In this document: one piece after another, positions 37,196 through 45,480 of the stretch | Numbering within the stretch: position 1 is the first letter of the stretch | Layout of the letters: each line of letters starts with the position of its first letter | NCBI RefSeq assembly: GCF_003852895.1 | Contig: NZ_QUSW01000002.1 | Coordinates: forward strand, 248,001-312,000 | Direction of reading: 5' to 3' | Length of the DNA stretch: 64,000 nucleotides | DNA from: Rhizobacter terrae | Lineage (GTDB): Bacteria; Pseudomonadota; Gammaproteobacteria; Burkholderiales; Burkholderiaceae_C | Notes under the pieces: generated by a model | Databases searched by the model: none | What the model saw: the letters and a program-made list of their open reading frames with translations, nothing else | What the model was told of the DNA's origin: nothing | Position numbers and translations under genes: made by a program

Positions 37196-38167
37196 ATGGA
37201 TTCCCCCGACCGCATCGAGGCCGTGCGCCGCTTCAACCGCTTCTACACACGCCGCATCGGCGTGCTGAACGAAGGGCTGCTGGACTCCGATTTCACCCTC
37301 ACCGAATGCCGCATCCTCTGGGAGCTGGCCCACCTGGAAGACGGCCACGGCATCACTGCCACCGACCTGGGCCGCCTGCTGGACCTGGACGCCGGCTACC
37401 TCAGCCGCCTGCTACGCGCCCTGAAGGACCGCCAGCTCGTGAAGGCCACGCGCAGCGAAGATGACGCCCGCCAATCCATGCTGCAACTCACCCCGGCCGG
37501 CCGCCGCGCCTTTGCCCCGCTGGACCGCCGCTCGCAGCAGCAGGTCGACACGCTCCTCGGCCGCCTGAGCGACACGCAGCAGGCCGAGCTGCTGCAGGCC
37601 TTCCAGCGCGTGCAGGGCCTGCTCGACGAACCAAGCGGCAAGTCCGCGAAGAACAGCTTCATCCTGCGTGCACACCGCCCGGGCGACATGGGCTGGCTGG
37701 TGTCGCGGCACGGTGCACTCTATGCCCGCGAATACCACTGGGACATGCGCTTCGAAGCGCTGGTCGCGCGCATCGCGGCGGACTTCATCGACCACTTCGA
37801 CGCCCGCCGCGAGGCCTGCTGGATCGCCGAGCGCGACGGCATCAACATCGGCTGCGTGTGCCTGGTGCAGGCGCGCGACGAAACCACGCATGAGCCCATC
37901 GACGGCGTCGCCCAGCTGCGGCTGCTCCTGGTGGAGCCTTCCGCCCGCGGCCTGGGCCTGGGCGAGCGGCTGGTGGCCGAATGCCACCGCTTCGCACGCG
38001 ACGCCGGCTACCAGCGCGTGCGGCTGTGGACCAACAGCCTGCTGGGCGCCGCGCGGCGCATCTACGCCAAGGCCGGCTACCAGCTCATCGCGAGCGAGGC
38101 GCACCACAGCTTCGGGCATGACCTGATCGGCGAGACTTGGGAGCTGGACCTCGCCACGCACCCATGA
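37196..38167 (+). CDS. MarR-type regulator fused to a GNAT acetyltransferase
   Basis: A 323-residue two-domain protein. Residues about 1-150 are a MarR winged helix-turn-helix (FTLTECRILWELAH, TATDLGRLLDLDAGYLSRLL, DDARQSMLQLTPAGRRAF). Residues about 160-320 are a GNAT domain with an acetyl-CoA loop in VEPSARGLGLGERLVAECHR and a closing YAKAGYQLIASEAHHSFG. This fusion is known in many proteobacteria, but its acetyl acceptor and DNA targets are largely unstudied. The ATG at 37196 follows a run of CAACCA repeats that might be its operator. Its stop overlaps the next start (ATGA). It is divergent from imuA. Confidence 0.92.
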   Translation: MDSPDRIEAVRRFNRFYTRRIGVLNEGLLDSDFTLTECRILWELAHLEDGHGITATDLGRLLDLDAGYLSRLLRALKDRQLVKATRSEDDARQSMLQLTPAGRRAFAPLDRRSQQQVDTLLGRLSDTQQAELLQAFQRVQGLLDEPSGKSAKNSFILRAHRPGDMGWLVSRHGALYAREYHWDMRFEALVARIAADFIDHFDARREACWIAERDGINIGCVCLVQARDETTHEPIDGVAQLRLLLVEPSARGLGLGERLVAECHRFARDAGYQRVRLWTNSLLGAARRIYAKAGYQLIASEAHHSFGHDLIGETWELDLATHP

Positions 38168-38550
38168 CCTCCACGACCTGCCCCTGCGGGACCGCCCTGC
38201 CCTATGCCCACTGCTGCGGCCGCTACCACGCTGGCGAACAGCACCTGATGGCGCCCACCGCCGAAGCCCTCATGCGTTCGCGCTACAGCGCCTTCGTGCT
38301 GGACCTGCGCGACTACCTGCTGGCCACCTGGCACGCCAGCACGCGGCCGGCCGAGCTGGAGCCGAACCCGCCTGGGCTGAAATGGCTGGGACTGGAGGTG
38401 AAGCAATCAGCCCAGCAGGACGCCGGGCATGCCACGGTGGCGTTCGTGGCCCGCAGCAAGCTGGGCGGACGCGCCCACCGGCTGCATGAGACCAGCCGCT
38501 TCGTGCGCGAAGACGGCCGGTGGTTCTACGTGGACGGCGACGTCGCCTGA
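38164..38550 (+). CDS. YchJ-family protein with N-terminal SEC-C-like zinc motif
   Basis: A 128-residue UPF0225/YchJ-family protein. The N-terminus CPCGTALPYAHCCGRYHAG is a SEC-C-type zinc knuckle (CxCx8CC), and the rest (APTAEALMRSRYSAFVLDLR, DYLLATWHAST, VREDGRWFYVDGD) is the NTF2-like YchJ core. The function is unknown; SEC-C motifs elsewhere contact SecB or ribosomes. The ATG at 38164 overlaps the MarR-GNAT stop by four bases, so it is translationally coupled to it. Length agrees with the short form of the family. Confidence 0.9.
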   Translation: MTSTTCPCGTALPYAHCCGRYHAGEQHLMAPTAEALMRSRYSAFVLDLRDYLLATWHASTRPAELEPNPPGLKWLGLEVKQSAQQDAGHATVAFVARSKLGGRAHRLHETSRFVREDGRWFYVDGDVA

Positions 38551-38560
38551 AACGATCGGC

Positions 38561-39106
38561 TCAGGCGAATTCCTGGCGGATCACCGGCGACATCAGCGAG
38601 CGGATGATCCAGGCGAGCACCATGCAGGCGCCCAGCGTCACCAGCACCGCCATCACGCGGGCCGCGGTGACGAAGCCGCCGAAGACGTCCAGCACCTGGG
38701 TGGGCAGCGTGGCGCGGGTGAGCGTGGCGGACACCACCGACTGCACCACCTCGTGCTGCAGCCACAGCCCGGCCAGGTTCACCACGATGGCGGTGGCCAG
38801 CACGCCGATGAACACGCGGCGCGCCCAGTCCAGGCGCATCAGCAGGCCGATGGCCGAAGCCAGCGTGGCGAGGGACAGCGCCAGGCCGGCGGCGAGCACG
38901 CCGGGCAGGTAGGTCATGAGCAGTCCGCTCACGAGTGGAAGGGATTTGACGTCGGCCGGCTGGTAGACCCCGCCGACCATCAGCGAGGCGACCTGCGCGT
39001 TCTGGATGAGCGCCGAGGCGCTGGCCAGCACACCAAGAATGATGAACACCCAGGCCGTGAGGGTGACGAACAGTGAACGGGCTCCGACGTTGATGGTGTG
39101 CGGCAT
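38561..39106 (-). CDS. Four-helix membrane protein, unknown function
   Basis: A 181-residue membrane protein with about four transmembrane helices: near 12-33 (VTLTAWVFIILGVLASASAL), 60-80 (LLMTYLPGVLAAGLALSL), 95-115 (FIGVLATAIVVNLAGLWL) and 145-168 (VMAVLVTLGACMVLAWII). I recognise no family. The loop between helices 1 and 2 is polar and short. CAGGAG precedes the ATG at 39106 by about eight bases, which favours this start over the frame opening at 39328. It is convergent with the YchJ-like gene and divergent from rarD. Confidence 0.72.
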   Translation of the reverse strand: MPHTINVGARSLFVTLTAWVFIILGVLASASALIQNAQVASLMVGGVYQPADVKSLPLVSGLLMTYLPGVLAAGLALSLATLASAIGLLMRLDWARRVFIGVLATAIVVNLAGLWLQHEVVQSVVSATLTRATLPTQVLDVFGGFVTAARVMAVLVTLGACMVLAWIIRSLMSPVIRQEFA

Positions 39107-39351
39107 GGAACTGCTCCTGGGCGCGGCAACGTGGCGGGGGCTCCGCAATGGTCGTTGGGAAATGTGCAGCGCTAGCGAATTTTCAGCAGCCTGTCTTCGC
39201 CACGCATTCCCCCGCTTGGGGGCTCCCCCCATGTTCTTGGGAGGGGCTTGTGAGGTTCTCGCCACACAAGGTCTTCGGCGATGCGGCCGATGGCCCTGCC
39301 CGGTTATGGACACAATGCCGGACCGCACGCTCGCGGCGCCCTCCTTCCAGC

Positions 39352-40251
39352 ATGAATCCCGGAATCCTCTACGCCGGCCTCGCCTACGTCATCTGGGGCC
39401 TGTTCCCGCTGTACTTCAAGCAGATCGCGGCCATCTCGCCGCCGGATGTGCTGGCCCACCGCATCGTGTGGTCGGTGCTGTTCGTGATGCTCATGCTGGC
39501 CGTGAAACGCCACTGGGAGTGGATCCGCCCGGCCCTGCGGCAGCGGCGCGTCGTCGCCACCTTTGCGCTCACCTCGGTGCTGCTGTCGGCCAACTGGCTC
39601 ACCTACATCTGGGCCGTCACCCACGGCCACGTGGTCGACGCGAGCCTGGGCTACTTCATCACGCCGCTGGTGAACGTGCTGCTGGGCTACACCGTGCTGA
39701 AGGAACGGCTGCGACCCGCGCAGTGGACGGCGGTGGCCCTGGCCGCCGCGGGCGTGCTGTGGCTGGCCCTCCAGGGCGGACAGGTTCCGTGGATCGCGCT
39801 GGTGCTGGCCTGCACCTTCGGCACCTACGGGCTGCTGCGCAAGACAGCCGCGCTCGGGCCGCTGGAAGGGCTCACGCTGGAGACCGGCGTGCTGCTGCCG
39901 CCAGCGCTGGCTTTCCTGGCGTGGTCGCTGGCCTCGGGTCACACGCAGTTCCCGACGGGCAGCGGCGTGGTCGACCTGATGCTCGTGGGCATCGGCCCCA
40001 TCACCGCCGTGCCGCTGCTGCTGTTCGCCGCAGGGGCGCGACGCATCCGGCTGAGCACGCTGGGGCTCTTGCAGTACATCGGCCCGAGCATCCAGTTCGG
40101 GCTGGGCGTGTGGCTGTACCACGAGCCCTTCACCGGCCCGCGCGTCATCGGCTTCGCGCTGATCTGGACCGCCTTGCTGATCTACAGCGCGGAAAGCCTG
40201 CTGCAAGGCCAGGTCGCCGCGCGGCGCCAGCCGGCGATGGAACCGGAATAG
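39352..40251 (+). CDS. rarD: RarD-type EamA/DMT-superfamily transporter
   Basis: A 299-residue membrane protein with ten predicted helices in two EamA repeats. GILYAGLAYVIWGLFPLYFK, EILAHR-like DVLAHRIVWSVLF and LTSVLLSANWLTYIWAV are signatures of the RarD subfamily, and YTVLKERLRPAQWTAVALAA closes the first repeat. RarD is named for chloramphenicol sensitivity in some species, but the natural substrate is uncertain; drug/metabolite export is the family role. The 245-base upstream gap contains a CCCCC-GCTT-GGGGG hairpin (39209-39222) and no evident gene. Confidence 0.9.
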   Translation: MNPGILYAGLAYVIWGLFPLYFKQIAAISPPDVLAHRIVWSVLFVMLMLAVKRHWEWIRPALRQRRVVATFALTSVLLSANWLTYIWAVTHGHVVDASLGYFITPLVNVLLGYTVLKERLRPAQWTAVALAAAGVLWLALQGGQVPWIALVLACTFGTYGLLRKTAALGPLEGLTLETGVLLPPALAFLAWSLASGHTQFPTGSGVVDLMLVGIGPITAVPLLLFAAGARRIRLSTLGLLQYIGPSIQFGLGVWLYHEPFTGPRVIGFALIWTALLIYSAESLLQGQVAARRQPAMEPE

Positions 40252-40263
40252 GAATAGGCGCGA

Positions 40264-41334
40264 TCAGCCGAATCGCACGGCGTAGATGGGCGGCAGGTGG
40301 TTGGACACCGTCGTCCAGGAATCACCGCCATTGCCCGTGGCCCACAGGCTGCCCGTGGTGCTGCCCATGAGCAGGTGATCGCCGTCGGGGGCCACGTCCA
40401 GCCCGTGCCGGTAGGTCAGGTCGTAGCAGGCCTCCTGCGGCAGGCCTTCGCGCAGCGTTTCGAAGGTCTTGCCGCCGTCGCGCGTGCGGTTCACCACGAG
40501 CTGCCCCTCCACGGGAATGCGCCGCTGGTCGGCCACGCCCGGCACGAACCAGGCCGTCCCGGGCCTGGAGGGATGCACCGCCACCGCGAAGCCGAAGCTC
40601 GACAGCGGCGCCTTCACTTCTTCCCAGCGTGCCGCGTTGTCGCTGGTCTTCCAGATGCCGCAGTGATGCTGCGTCCACAGCACCTCCGGCGCGCTCGCAC
40701 AGCGCACGATGCGATGCGGGTCCTGCGTGTTGGGGTTCTCGGCCTGCTCGGGCGGCATGTAGGCGGCATGCATGCCGTCGCAATGCACCGACCAGCTTTG
40801 CCCGTCATCCCTGGTGATCCACGCACCGCCGCAGCTCACGCCCACGAGGATTTCACCGGTGCGGGCGGGATGCGGGCAGATGGAATGGATGCCAGGCACG
40901 TCGTAGCCGCCGCCGAACCACTCGGTGCGCTCGGGGCGGTTCCACAGCGCATCGTTGAGCGTCCAGCTCGCGCCGCCATCGTCGGAGCGGAACAGGCCGC
41001 CCGGCAAGGTGCCGGCCCACACCGTGCCATTGCGTGCTTCCATGGACCAGATCTGCACCATCTTCCAGGCCGGCCCCTTGGCGTCCGCCGGCTGCTCCGG
41101 ATAGGTGGGCGTGGCCACCTCCTGCCAGGTCTTGCCGCCGTCGTCCGACGCATGCACCTTCACGCCGAAGTGCCCGAGGTTCAGCGCCGCCAGCATGCGG
41201 CCGGAGGATGTGGGCGGCAACACCATGGACACCGGCTCGCCGAGGAAGCTCACGTTGGCGATGCGCCAGCCGGCCCGGTCATTGCGCAACTCGAACAGGC
41301 CCTTGCGTGTGGCCACCCAGGCACGGTCGCTCAT
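40264..41334 (-). CDS. BNR/Asp-box beta-propeller protein (sialidase/sortilin-like fold)
   Basis: A 356-residue beta-propeller with no signal peptide. At least five Asp-box repeats are visible: SDDGGKTW, SDDGGASW, TRDDGQSW, TRDGGKTF and NGGDSW. Asp boxes occur in sialidases, photosystem assembly factors (YCF48) and sortilin-like proteins; sialidase catalytic residues are not evident, so a binding or assembly role is likelier. It is encoded 40 bases downstream of a MoaD/ThiS-like protein with a C-terminal di-glycine, and I have the impression that this pair recurs in other bacteria. Cytosolic location is inferred. Confidence 0.82.
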   Translation of the reverse strand: MSDRAWVATRKGLFELRNDRAGWRIANVSFLGEPVSMVLPPTSSGRMLAALNLGHFGVKVHASDDGGKTWQEVATPTYPEQPADAKGPAWKMVQIWSMEARNGTVWAGTLPGGLFRSDDGGASWTLNDALWNRPERTEWFGGGYDVPGIHSICPHPARTGEILVGVSCGGAWITRDDGQSWSVHCDGMHAAYMPPEQAENPNTQDPHRIVRCASAPEVLWTQHHCGIWKTSDNAARWEEVKAPLSSFGFAVAVHPSRPGTAWFVPGVADQRRIPVEGQLVVNRTRDGGKTFETLREGLPQEACYDLTYRHGLDVAPDGDHLLMGSTTGSLWATGNGGDSWTTVSNHLPPIYAVRFG

Positions 41335-41374
41335 CGTCGTCTCCCCTCGTTGTCAGGACTTCAGGACACAGGAC

Positions 41375-41644
41375 TCAACCACCCGACAAGGCCTGCAGCA
41401 CGTAGACCTTGCTGTCGGGATTCAAGGCATCGTTCAAGGCGACGCGATCGGTGGTGCGGCGGCCATCGATGAACACGACGACGTTGGCCCGCAGGTGCCC
41501 CTGGTCGTCCAGCACGTAGCCGCGCAGGCGGGGGTTGATCGCGAAGGTGGCTTCGAGACCGGCGCGCAGGTCCGTGGCGGGCGTGTCCACCACGGGCGTG
41601 TCGGTGAAGCGCCGCAGTTGCGGCGTGAACTCGAAGCGAGGCAT
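41375..41644 (-). CDS. MoaD/ThiS-family ubiquitin-like protein ending in Gly-Gly
   Basis: An 89-residue beta-grasp protein. It has the VVVFIDGRRTTD hairpin and the VYVLQALSGG end characteristic of MoaD/ThiS sulfur carriers, whose C-terminal glycine is adenylated by an E1-like enzyme (MoeB/ThiF) and then thiocarboxylated or conjugated. No MoaE, ThiG, E1 or JAMM protease gene is nearby, so classical molybdopterin or thiamine roles are unsupported. It is followed by the BNR propeller gene and preceded by DUF3501, rubrerythrin and Fe-S genes on the same strand, possibly one transcript. The function is unknown. Confidence 0.85.
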   Translation of the reverse strand: MPRFEFTPQLRRFTDTPVVDTPATDLRAGLEATFAINPRLRGYVLDDQGHLRANVVVFIDGRRTTDRVALNDALNPDSKVYVLQALSGG

Positions 41645-41698
41645 CCGGCGATGATGCCTCGGAACGCCGGCCTGGGAAAGCGGGCGGCAGCAGGCGGG

Positions 41699-42280
41699 TT
41701 ACTTCAGATCACCCGCCAGGCTGGCCAGGGTCTCGGGCGCGATCACCACATGCGACGGATAGTTCGTGTGGTCGCACCCCAGCTTCACGCTCGCCCCCGC
41801 GCGCACCGCCTCGCGCGCGGGCTGCGGAAACTCGAAACGTAAAAAGTGCACTGACGAGGTCTTCTCGTCGTTCTCGCGGTCCAGATCCTCGTCGGCAATC
41901 GCATAGACGCGGCTGTGCCCTTCCACCTCGACGAACATGCGGTCTTCCACGCCAATGAGCCGCGCCAGCTCGCGCTTGCGCTCATGCGCATCGGGGTACT
42001 CGATGAGCATGGTGGCTTTCCAGTTCGTGCCGTCGGGCACCAGGGGCGCGTAGGCCTCGATCTCGCCCTGGATGCCGTCCTCGTCGAAGATCTTCTCGAT
42101 GTGCAGCATCTCCTGGATCTGCCGGCGGATGGTCTGCTCGTCCTCGAACTGCACGGTGATGTGCTCGCCCAACTGCACCGAGCGCAGCTTGCGGTGCTCG
42201 ATGGCCTGCGCGCGGGCCGTCTTGCGGATCTTCGAATACGCCTCCAGCGTCATGAGGCTGTCGCGGGTGATGGTTGCCAT
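41699..42280 (-). CDS. DUF3501 family protein
   Basis: A 193-residue DUF3501 protein. The conserved N-terminus (LEAYSKIRKTARAQAIEHRK, then VQLGEHITVQFEDEQTIR) and the C-terminal HFLRFEFPQPAREAV and GCDHTNYPSH segments are clear. The family is strongly associated with rubrerythrin and a heterodisulfide-reductase-like Fe-S protein in betaproteobacteria, the same arrangement as here, and is thought to serve peroxide or metal stress, though no activity is established. Twenty-three bases separate it from the Fe-S gene upstream. Confidence 0.88.
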   Translation of the reverse strand: MATITRDSLMTLEAYSKIRKTARAQAIEHRKLRSVQLGEHITVQFEDEQTIRRQIQEMLHIEKIFDEDGIQGEIEAYAPLVPDGTNWKATMLIEYPDAHERKRELARLIGVEDRMFVEVEGHSRVYAIADEDLDRENDEKTSSVHFLRFEFPQPAREAVRAGASVKLGCDHTNYPSHVVIAPETLASLAGDLK

Positions 42281-42303
42281 GGTTTCAAACTCCGCAAGTT
42301 CGG

Positions 42304-43650
42304 TCAGAGGCCATACGCGATGCGCACGAGGCTCAAGGGATGCTGCAGCTGCGCATCGGGCAGCGAGTTCACCTGCAGTCCCTGCTTGATGTGGTGCCCG
42401 GCCAGCTGGCAGTCGGAGCTGATGTAGTCGGGCTGGTCCTTGGCCATGGCCTTGAAGACGGGCTTGCCGATCTTCATCGCGATCGGATGCGTGGCCGTCT
42501 TCACGCCGTAGGTGCCGGCATGGCCTGAACAGCGCTCGACCGTGTTGAGCTGCACCGTGACCTTCTGGCCGATGAGCTTGAGCATCTCCTCCGTCTTGCG
42601 GCCGATGTTCTGCACGCGGCCGTGGCAGGGGATGTGGTAGCTGACCTTGCCCAGGTCGTTCTTGAAGTCGGTCTTCAAGAGGCCATCCTTGTTGCGCCCC
42701 ACGAAGTATTCGAAGGGGTCGAACATCGCCTCCTTCACCGCCTGCGTTTCCTTGCACTGCGGGAACATCAGCGGCAGTTCCTGCTTGAACATCAGCGTGC
42801 AGCTCGGAATGGCCGAGAGGATGGCGTAGCCGTCCAGCGCATAGCGCGCCAGCATGGGCATGTTGGCCTCCTTGTGCCTGGCCACTTCATCGAGGTCGCC
42901 CAGCTCCAGCTTGGGCATGCCGCAGCACTTCTCCTTCTCCACGATGACGTACGGGATCTCGTTGTGCTCCAGTAGCTTGACGAGGTCGTGCCCGATGCCC
43001 GGCTCGTTGTAGTTCACGTAGCAGGTGGAGAAGATCGCCACTTTGCCCGGCGTGCGCTCGCCGTTCTTCACCGCGGTGGCGCTGCCCTGCTTCTTGGCGC
43101 TCCAGCGGAAGCGGCTGGAGGCAAGGTCGGGCAGCCAGGCGTCGGGGTGCACGTGCAGTGTCTTGTCCAGCAGCTTGCGCATCGGCTGGGTCTTGTTCAG
43201 CGCATTGGCCACCTGCACCACCACCGGAATGCCGGCGAACTGGCCGTGCTTGTCGGTGGACGCGAGGAACTGCTCGCCGCCGCCCACGCCGCCCTTCTTG
43301 AACTTGATGGCCTTGGCCCGCAGCATGGTGTGCGGGAAGTCCAGGTTCCACGGGTGCGGCGGCACGTACGGACACTTGGTCATGTAGCACAGGTCGCACA
43401 GGTAGCACTGGTCGACGACCTTCGCGTAGTCCTTCTTGTCCACGCCGTGCACTTCGCCGTCGGCGGTCGCGTCGACCAAGTCGAACAGCGTCGGAAAGGA
43501 CTGGCACAGCGACACGCAGCGGCGGCAGCCGTGGCAGATGTCGAAGACGCGCTCCAGCTCCTTCTCGCAGGCAGCCTCGTCATAGAACGCGGGGTTCTTC
43601 CAGTCGATGGCGTGACGGGTCGGTGCGTCGAGGTTGCCTTCACGGGACAT
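42304..43650 (-). CDS. Heterodisulfide-reductase-like (Fe-S) oxidoreductase
   Basis: A 448-residue iron-sulfur protein of the GlpC/HdrD type. Two ferredoxin-type [4Fe-4S] motifs lie in the first 110 residues (CHGCRRCVSLCQSFP and CYLCDLCYMTKCP), followed by two CCG-type cysteine-rich domains (EKCCGMPKLELGD and ERCSGHAGTYG). The second has CSG instead of CCG. Such proteins pass electrons between a quinone or flavoprotein and a thiol or peroxide-reducing partner; here the neighbouring rubrerythrin is the obvious acceptor. ATG 43650 is used although the frame opens at 43713. No membrane helix is seen. A hairpin separates it from rubrerythrin. Confidence 0.9.
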   Translation of the reverse strand: MSREGNLDAPTRHAIDWKNPAFYDEAACEKELERVFDICHGCRRCVSLCQSFPTLFDLVDATADGEVHGVDKKDYAKVVDQCYLCDLCYMTKCPYVPPHPWNLDFPHTMLRAKAIKFKKGGVGGGEQFLASTDKHGQFAGIPVVVQVANALNKTQPMRKLLDKTLHVHPDAWLPDLASSRFRWSAKKQGSATAVKNGERTPGKVAIFSTCYVNYNEPGIGHDLVKLLEHNEIPYVIVEKEKCCGMPKLELGDLDEVARHKEANMPMLARYALDGYAILSAIPSCTLMFKQELPLMFPQCKETQAVKEAMFDPFEYFVGRNKDGLLKTDFKNDLGKVSYHIPCHGRVQNIGRKTEEMLKLIGQKVTVQLNTVERCSGHAGTYGVKTATHPIAMKIGKPVFKAMAKDQPDYISSDCQLAGHHIKQGLQVNSLPDAQLQHPLSLVRIAYGL

Positions 43651-43721
43651 GCGGGTGTTCCTCTGTCGTTCGTCGTCGAATGGCGGCTGCCGTGCACGCA
43701 CGGCAATCGGCATTCCTCAAA

Positions 43722-43750
43722 CGACGAGGGGCCGCAACAGCCCCTCGTCG
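43722..43750 (-). terminator. Hairpin between rubrerythrin and the Fe-S protein gene
   Basis: A perfect 11-bp stem, CGACGAGGGGC with GCCCCTCGTCG, around CGCAACA, just after the rubrerythrin stop. Only TTTGAGG follows on the minus strand, so it is likely a leaky terminator or mRNA-stabilising hairpin that lowers downstream expression relative to rubrerythrin. Confidence 0.65.
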
Positions 43751-43769
43751 GATGAGCGGGTCGAGGGAA

Positions 43770-44189
43770 TCAGTCCACCAGGGCGTCCAGCGCCTTCTGG
43801 TAGCGGTTGGCGTGCGAGCGCTCGGCCTTGGCCAGCGTCTCGAACCAGTCGGCGATCTCGTCGAAGCCTTCTTCGCGCGCCTGCTTGGCCATGCCCGGGT
43901 ACATGTCGGTGTACTCGTGCGTCTCGCCGGCCACGGCAGCCTTCAGGTTGTCGCGCGTGGGGCCGATGGGCAGCCCCGTGGCCGGATCGCCCACCGCCTC
44001 GAGGAATTCGAGGTGGCCGTGCGCGTGGCCGGTCTCGCCTTCAGCGGTGGAGCGGAACAGTGCCGCGACGTCGTTCTGGCCTTCGATGTCGGCCTTGTTT
44101 GCGAAATACAGGTACCGGCGGTTGGCCTGGGATTCGCCCGCAAAGGCGTCCTTCAGGTTCTGCTCGGTCTTGGAACCCTTCAAACCCAT
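43770..44189 (-). CDS. Rubrerythrin (diiron domain only)
   Basis: A 139-residue rubrerythrin lacking the C-terminal rubredoxin domain. The four-helix diiron site is visible as GESQANRRYLYF, AEGETGHAHGHLEF, GETHEYTDMYPGM and KAERSHANRYQKAL (ExxR/ExxH-type ligands). Rubrerythrins reduce hydrogen peroxide at the diiron centre; without rubredoxin, electrons must come from another protein, plausibly the Fe-S oxidoreductase encoded next. AGGAG precedes the ATG at 44189. A Fur-like box lies about 145 bases upstream, so iron-dependent control is plausible. Confidence 0.94.
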   Translation of the reverse strand: MGLKGSKTEQNLKDAFAGESQANRRYLYFANKADIEGQNDVAALFRSTAEGETGHAHGHLEFLEAVGDPATGLPIGPTRDNLKAAVAGETHEYTDMYPGMAKQAREEGFDEIADWFETLAKAERSHANRYQKALDALVD

Positions 44190-44333
44190 GTCGCTCTCCT
44201 AGGAGTTGTGAGTCGGGAACATGCGGCCACCGCATGCTCGGCGGCACGGCGCAACCGTATCGCAGCGGGCACCGGCTTGCCAATACAAAGCTTCAATGCG
44301 GGTCATTGGCCTCGGCTATGGTCAATTCTCAAT

Positions 44334-44348
44334 TGATAGTCATTCTCA
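44334..44348. promoter_or_regulatory. Fur-box candidate upstream of the rubrerythrin operon
   Basis: TGATAGT-C-ATTCTCA matches the 7-1-7 Fur consensus TGATAAT-N-ATTATCA at 12 of 14 arm positions. It lies 145 bases before rubrerythrin, just after the stop of the hydrolase gene on the same strand. The adjacent AT-rich run (44321-44340) would suit a promoter. Confidence 0.65.
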
Positions 44349-44368
44349 TCTGACCTGCCGAGGGAGCC

Positions 44369-45220
44369 TCATTCAAGCTCGAGCAGCCCCTTGGCGAGCT
44401 CGCACAGCCGGGCACCCGGGTCCACCAGGTCATGCAGGATGTTGAAGTGGTTCAGCCCCGGCAGCATCTCGCTCACCGGCACGACCTTGCGGCCCCAACG
44501 CTCCTGGATGAGCGCGGCGTGGCGCTGGAACTCCTCGCTTTCCTCGCCGCCAGCCACTGCATACAGCGTGCCCTTGGGGGCCGCAAAGCCGGCCGGACTC
44601 AGCTTGCGCACCGAGGCCGGCGTGAGCTTCAGGTCGGGCTGGAGGAAGCTCGTGCGGCGGATGCCGTCGAGGTCGAACACGCCGGAGATCGCCAGCACCT
44701 TGTTCACCAGCCGGGCCGGCAGGTCGCGGCCCACAGCCTTCCAGTCGCAGCACATCAGCATCGCCGCGAGGTGAGCGCCCGCCGAATGGCCCGCCACGAC
44801 GATGCGCTTCGGATCACCGCCGTACAGGTGGGCATGGCGCGACACCCAGGCCAGCGCCTTCACCATCTGCAGCGCGATGCCCTCGACGCTGTTGGCGGGA
44901 CACAGCTGGTAGTTGGGCACCACGACCAGCGCGCCCGCGTTCACGAAGGCCGGCGCGACGAAGGAATGGTCGCGCTTGTCCATCGCTCGCCACCAGCCGC
45001 CGTGGATGAACACCAGCACCGGCGCGTTCGCGCGCGTTGTGGGAAAGACGTCCAGCGTCTCGTCGGGCCCGCTGCCGTAGGCCACGTCCAGCCGGCGCGA
45101 GAGGCTGTCGCGCGACAGCACCGACGCCCGCGCCCAGCGGCCTAGGATGTCCGGATGACCGGGCACCCTCGCACGGTTGTTGAATTGCGCGTCGTACCAG
45201 GCGGCATCTTTCTTGGGCAT
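44369..45220 (-). CDS. Alpha/beta-hydrolase, kynurenine-formamidase/esterase-like
   Basis: A 283-residue alpha/beta hydrolase. The oxyanion motif HGGWWR (near 73-78) and nucleophile elbow GHSAGAH (near 144-150) place it with the hormone-sensitive-lipase / kynurenine-formamidase-like group. The acidic and histidine members of the triad would lie in AVAGGEESEEF and LPGLNHFNIL. The family hydrolyses short esters or N-formylkynurenine; no kynurenine genes are nearby, so the substrate is open. It has no signal peptide. It is divergent from the tRNA gene. Confidence 0.88.
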   Translation of the reverse strand: MPKKDAAWYDAQFNNRARVPGHPDILGRWARASVLSRDSLSRRLDVAYGSGPDETLDVFPTTRANAPVLVFIHGGWWRAMDKRDHSFVAPAFVNAGALVVVPNYQLCPANSVEGIALQMVKALAWVSRHAHLYGGDPKRIVVAGHSAGAHLAAMLMCCDWKAVGRDLPARLVNKVLAISGVFDLDGIRRTSFLQPDLKLTPASVRKLSPAGFAAPKGTLYAVAGGEESEEFQRHAALIQERWGRKVVPVSEMLPGLNHFNILHDLVDPGARLCELAKGLLELE

Positions 45221-45326
45221 GGGCTTGTCCTCTCAAGTCGTGCGAGCCCGCTTTCTACCCGCAAGCCACCAAGTCGCCAAGGGCGATCAACCCCTGCTTT
45301 TTGTTTGCTAAACTGGCGGACGCAGT

Positions 45327-45402
<76 letters not shown>

Positions 45403-45412
45403 CTGACATTCC

Positions 45413-45446
45413 AAGAAAACAGCCCCACCAGGGGCTGTTTTCTTTT
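45413..45446 (+). terminator. Rho-independent terminator of the tRNA gene
   Basis: A 14-bp stem, AAGAAAACAGCCCC with GGGGCTGTTTTCTT, around ACCA, ending in TTTT, ten bases after the tRNA CCA. It may also stop transcription arriving on the minus strand from the exported-protein operon. Confidence 0.93.
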
Positions 45447-45480
45447 CTGCGATGCGACGCCCTGAAGCGCCCTCGGCCTC

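Noticed and set aside
40264-41334. Sialidase assignment for the Asp-box protein
   Set aside because: Asp boxes alone do not show sialidase activity. The arginine triad and other catalytic residues are not apparent and there is no signal peptide.
41375-41644. Molybdopterin or thiamine biosynthesis role for the MoaD/ThiS-like protein
   Set aside because: No moaE, moeB, thiG, thiF or thiS-type partners are nearby, so only the fold is claimed.
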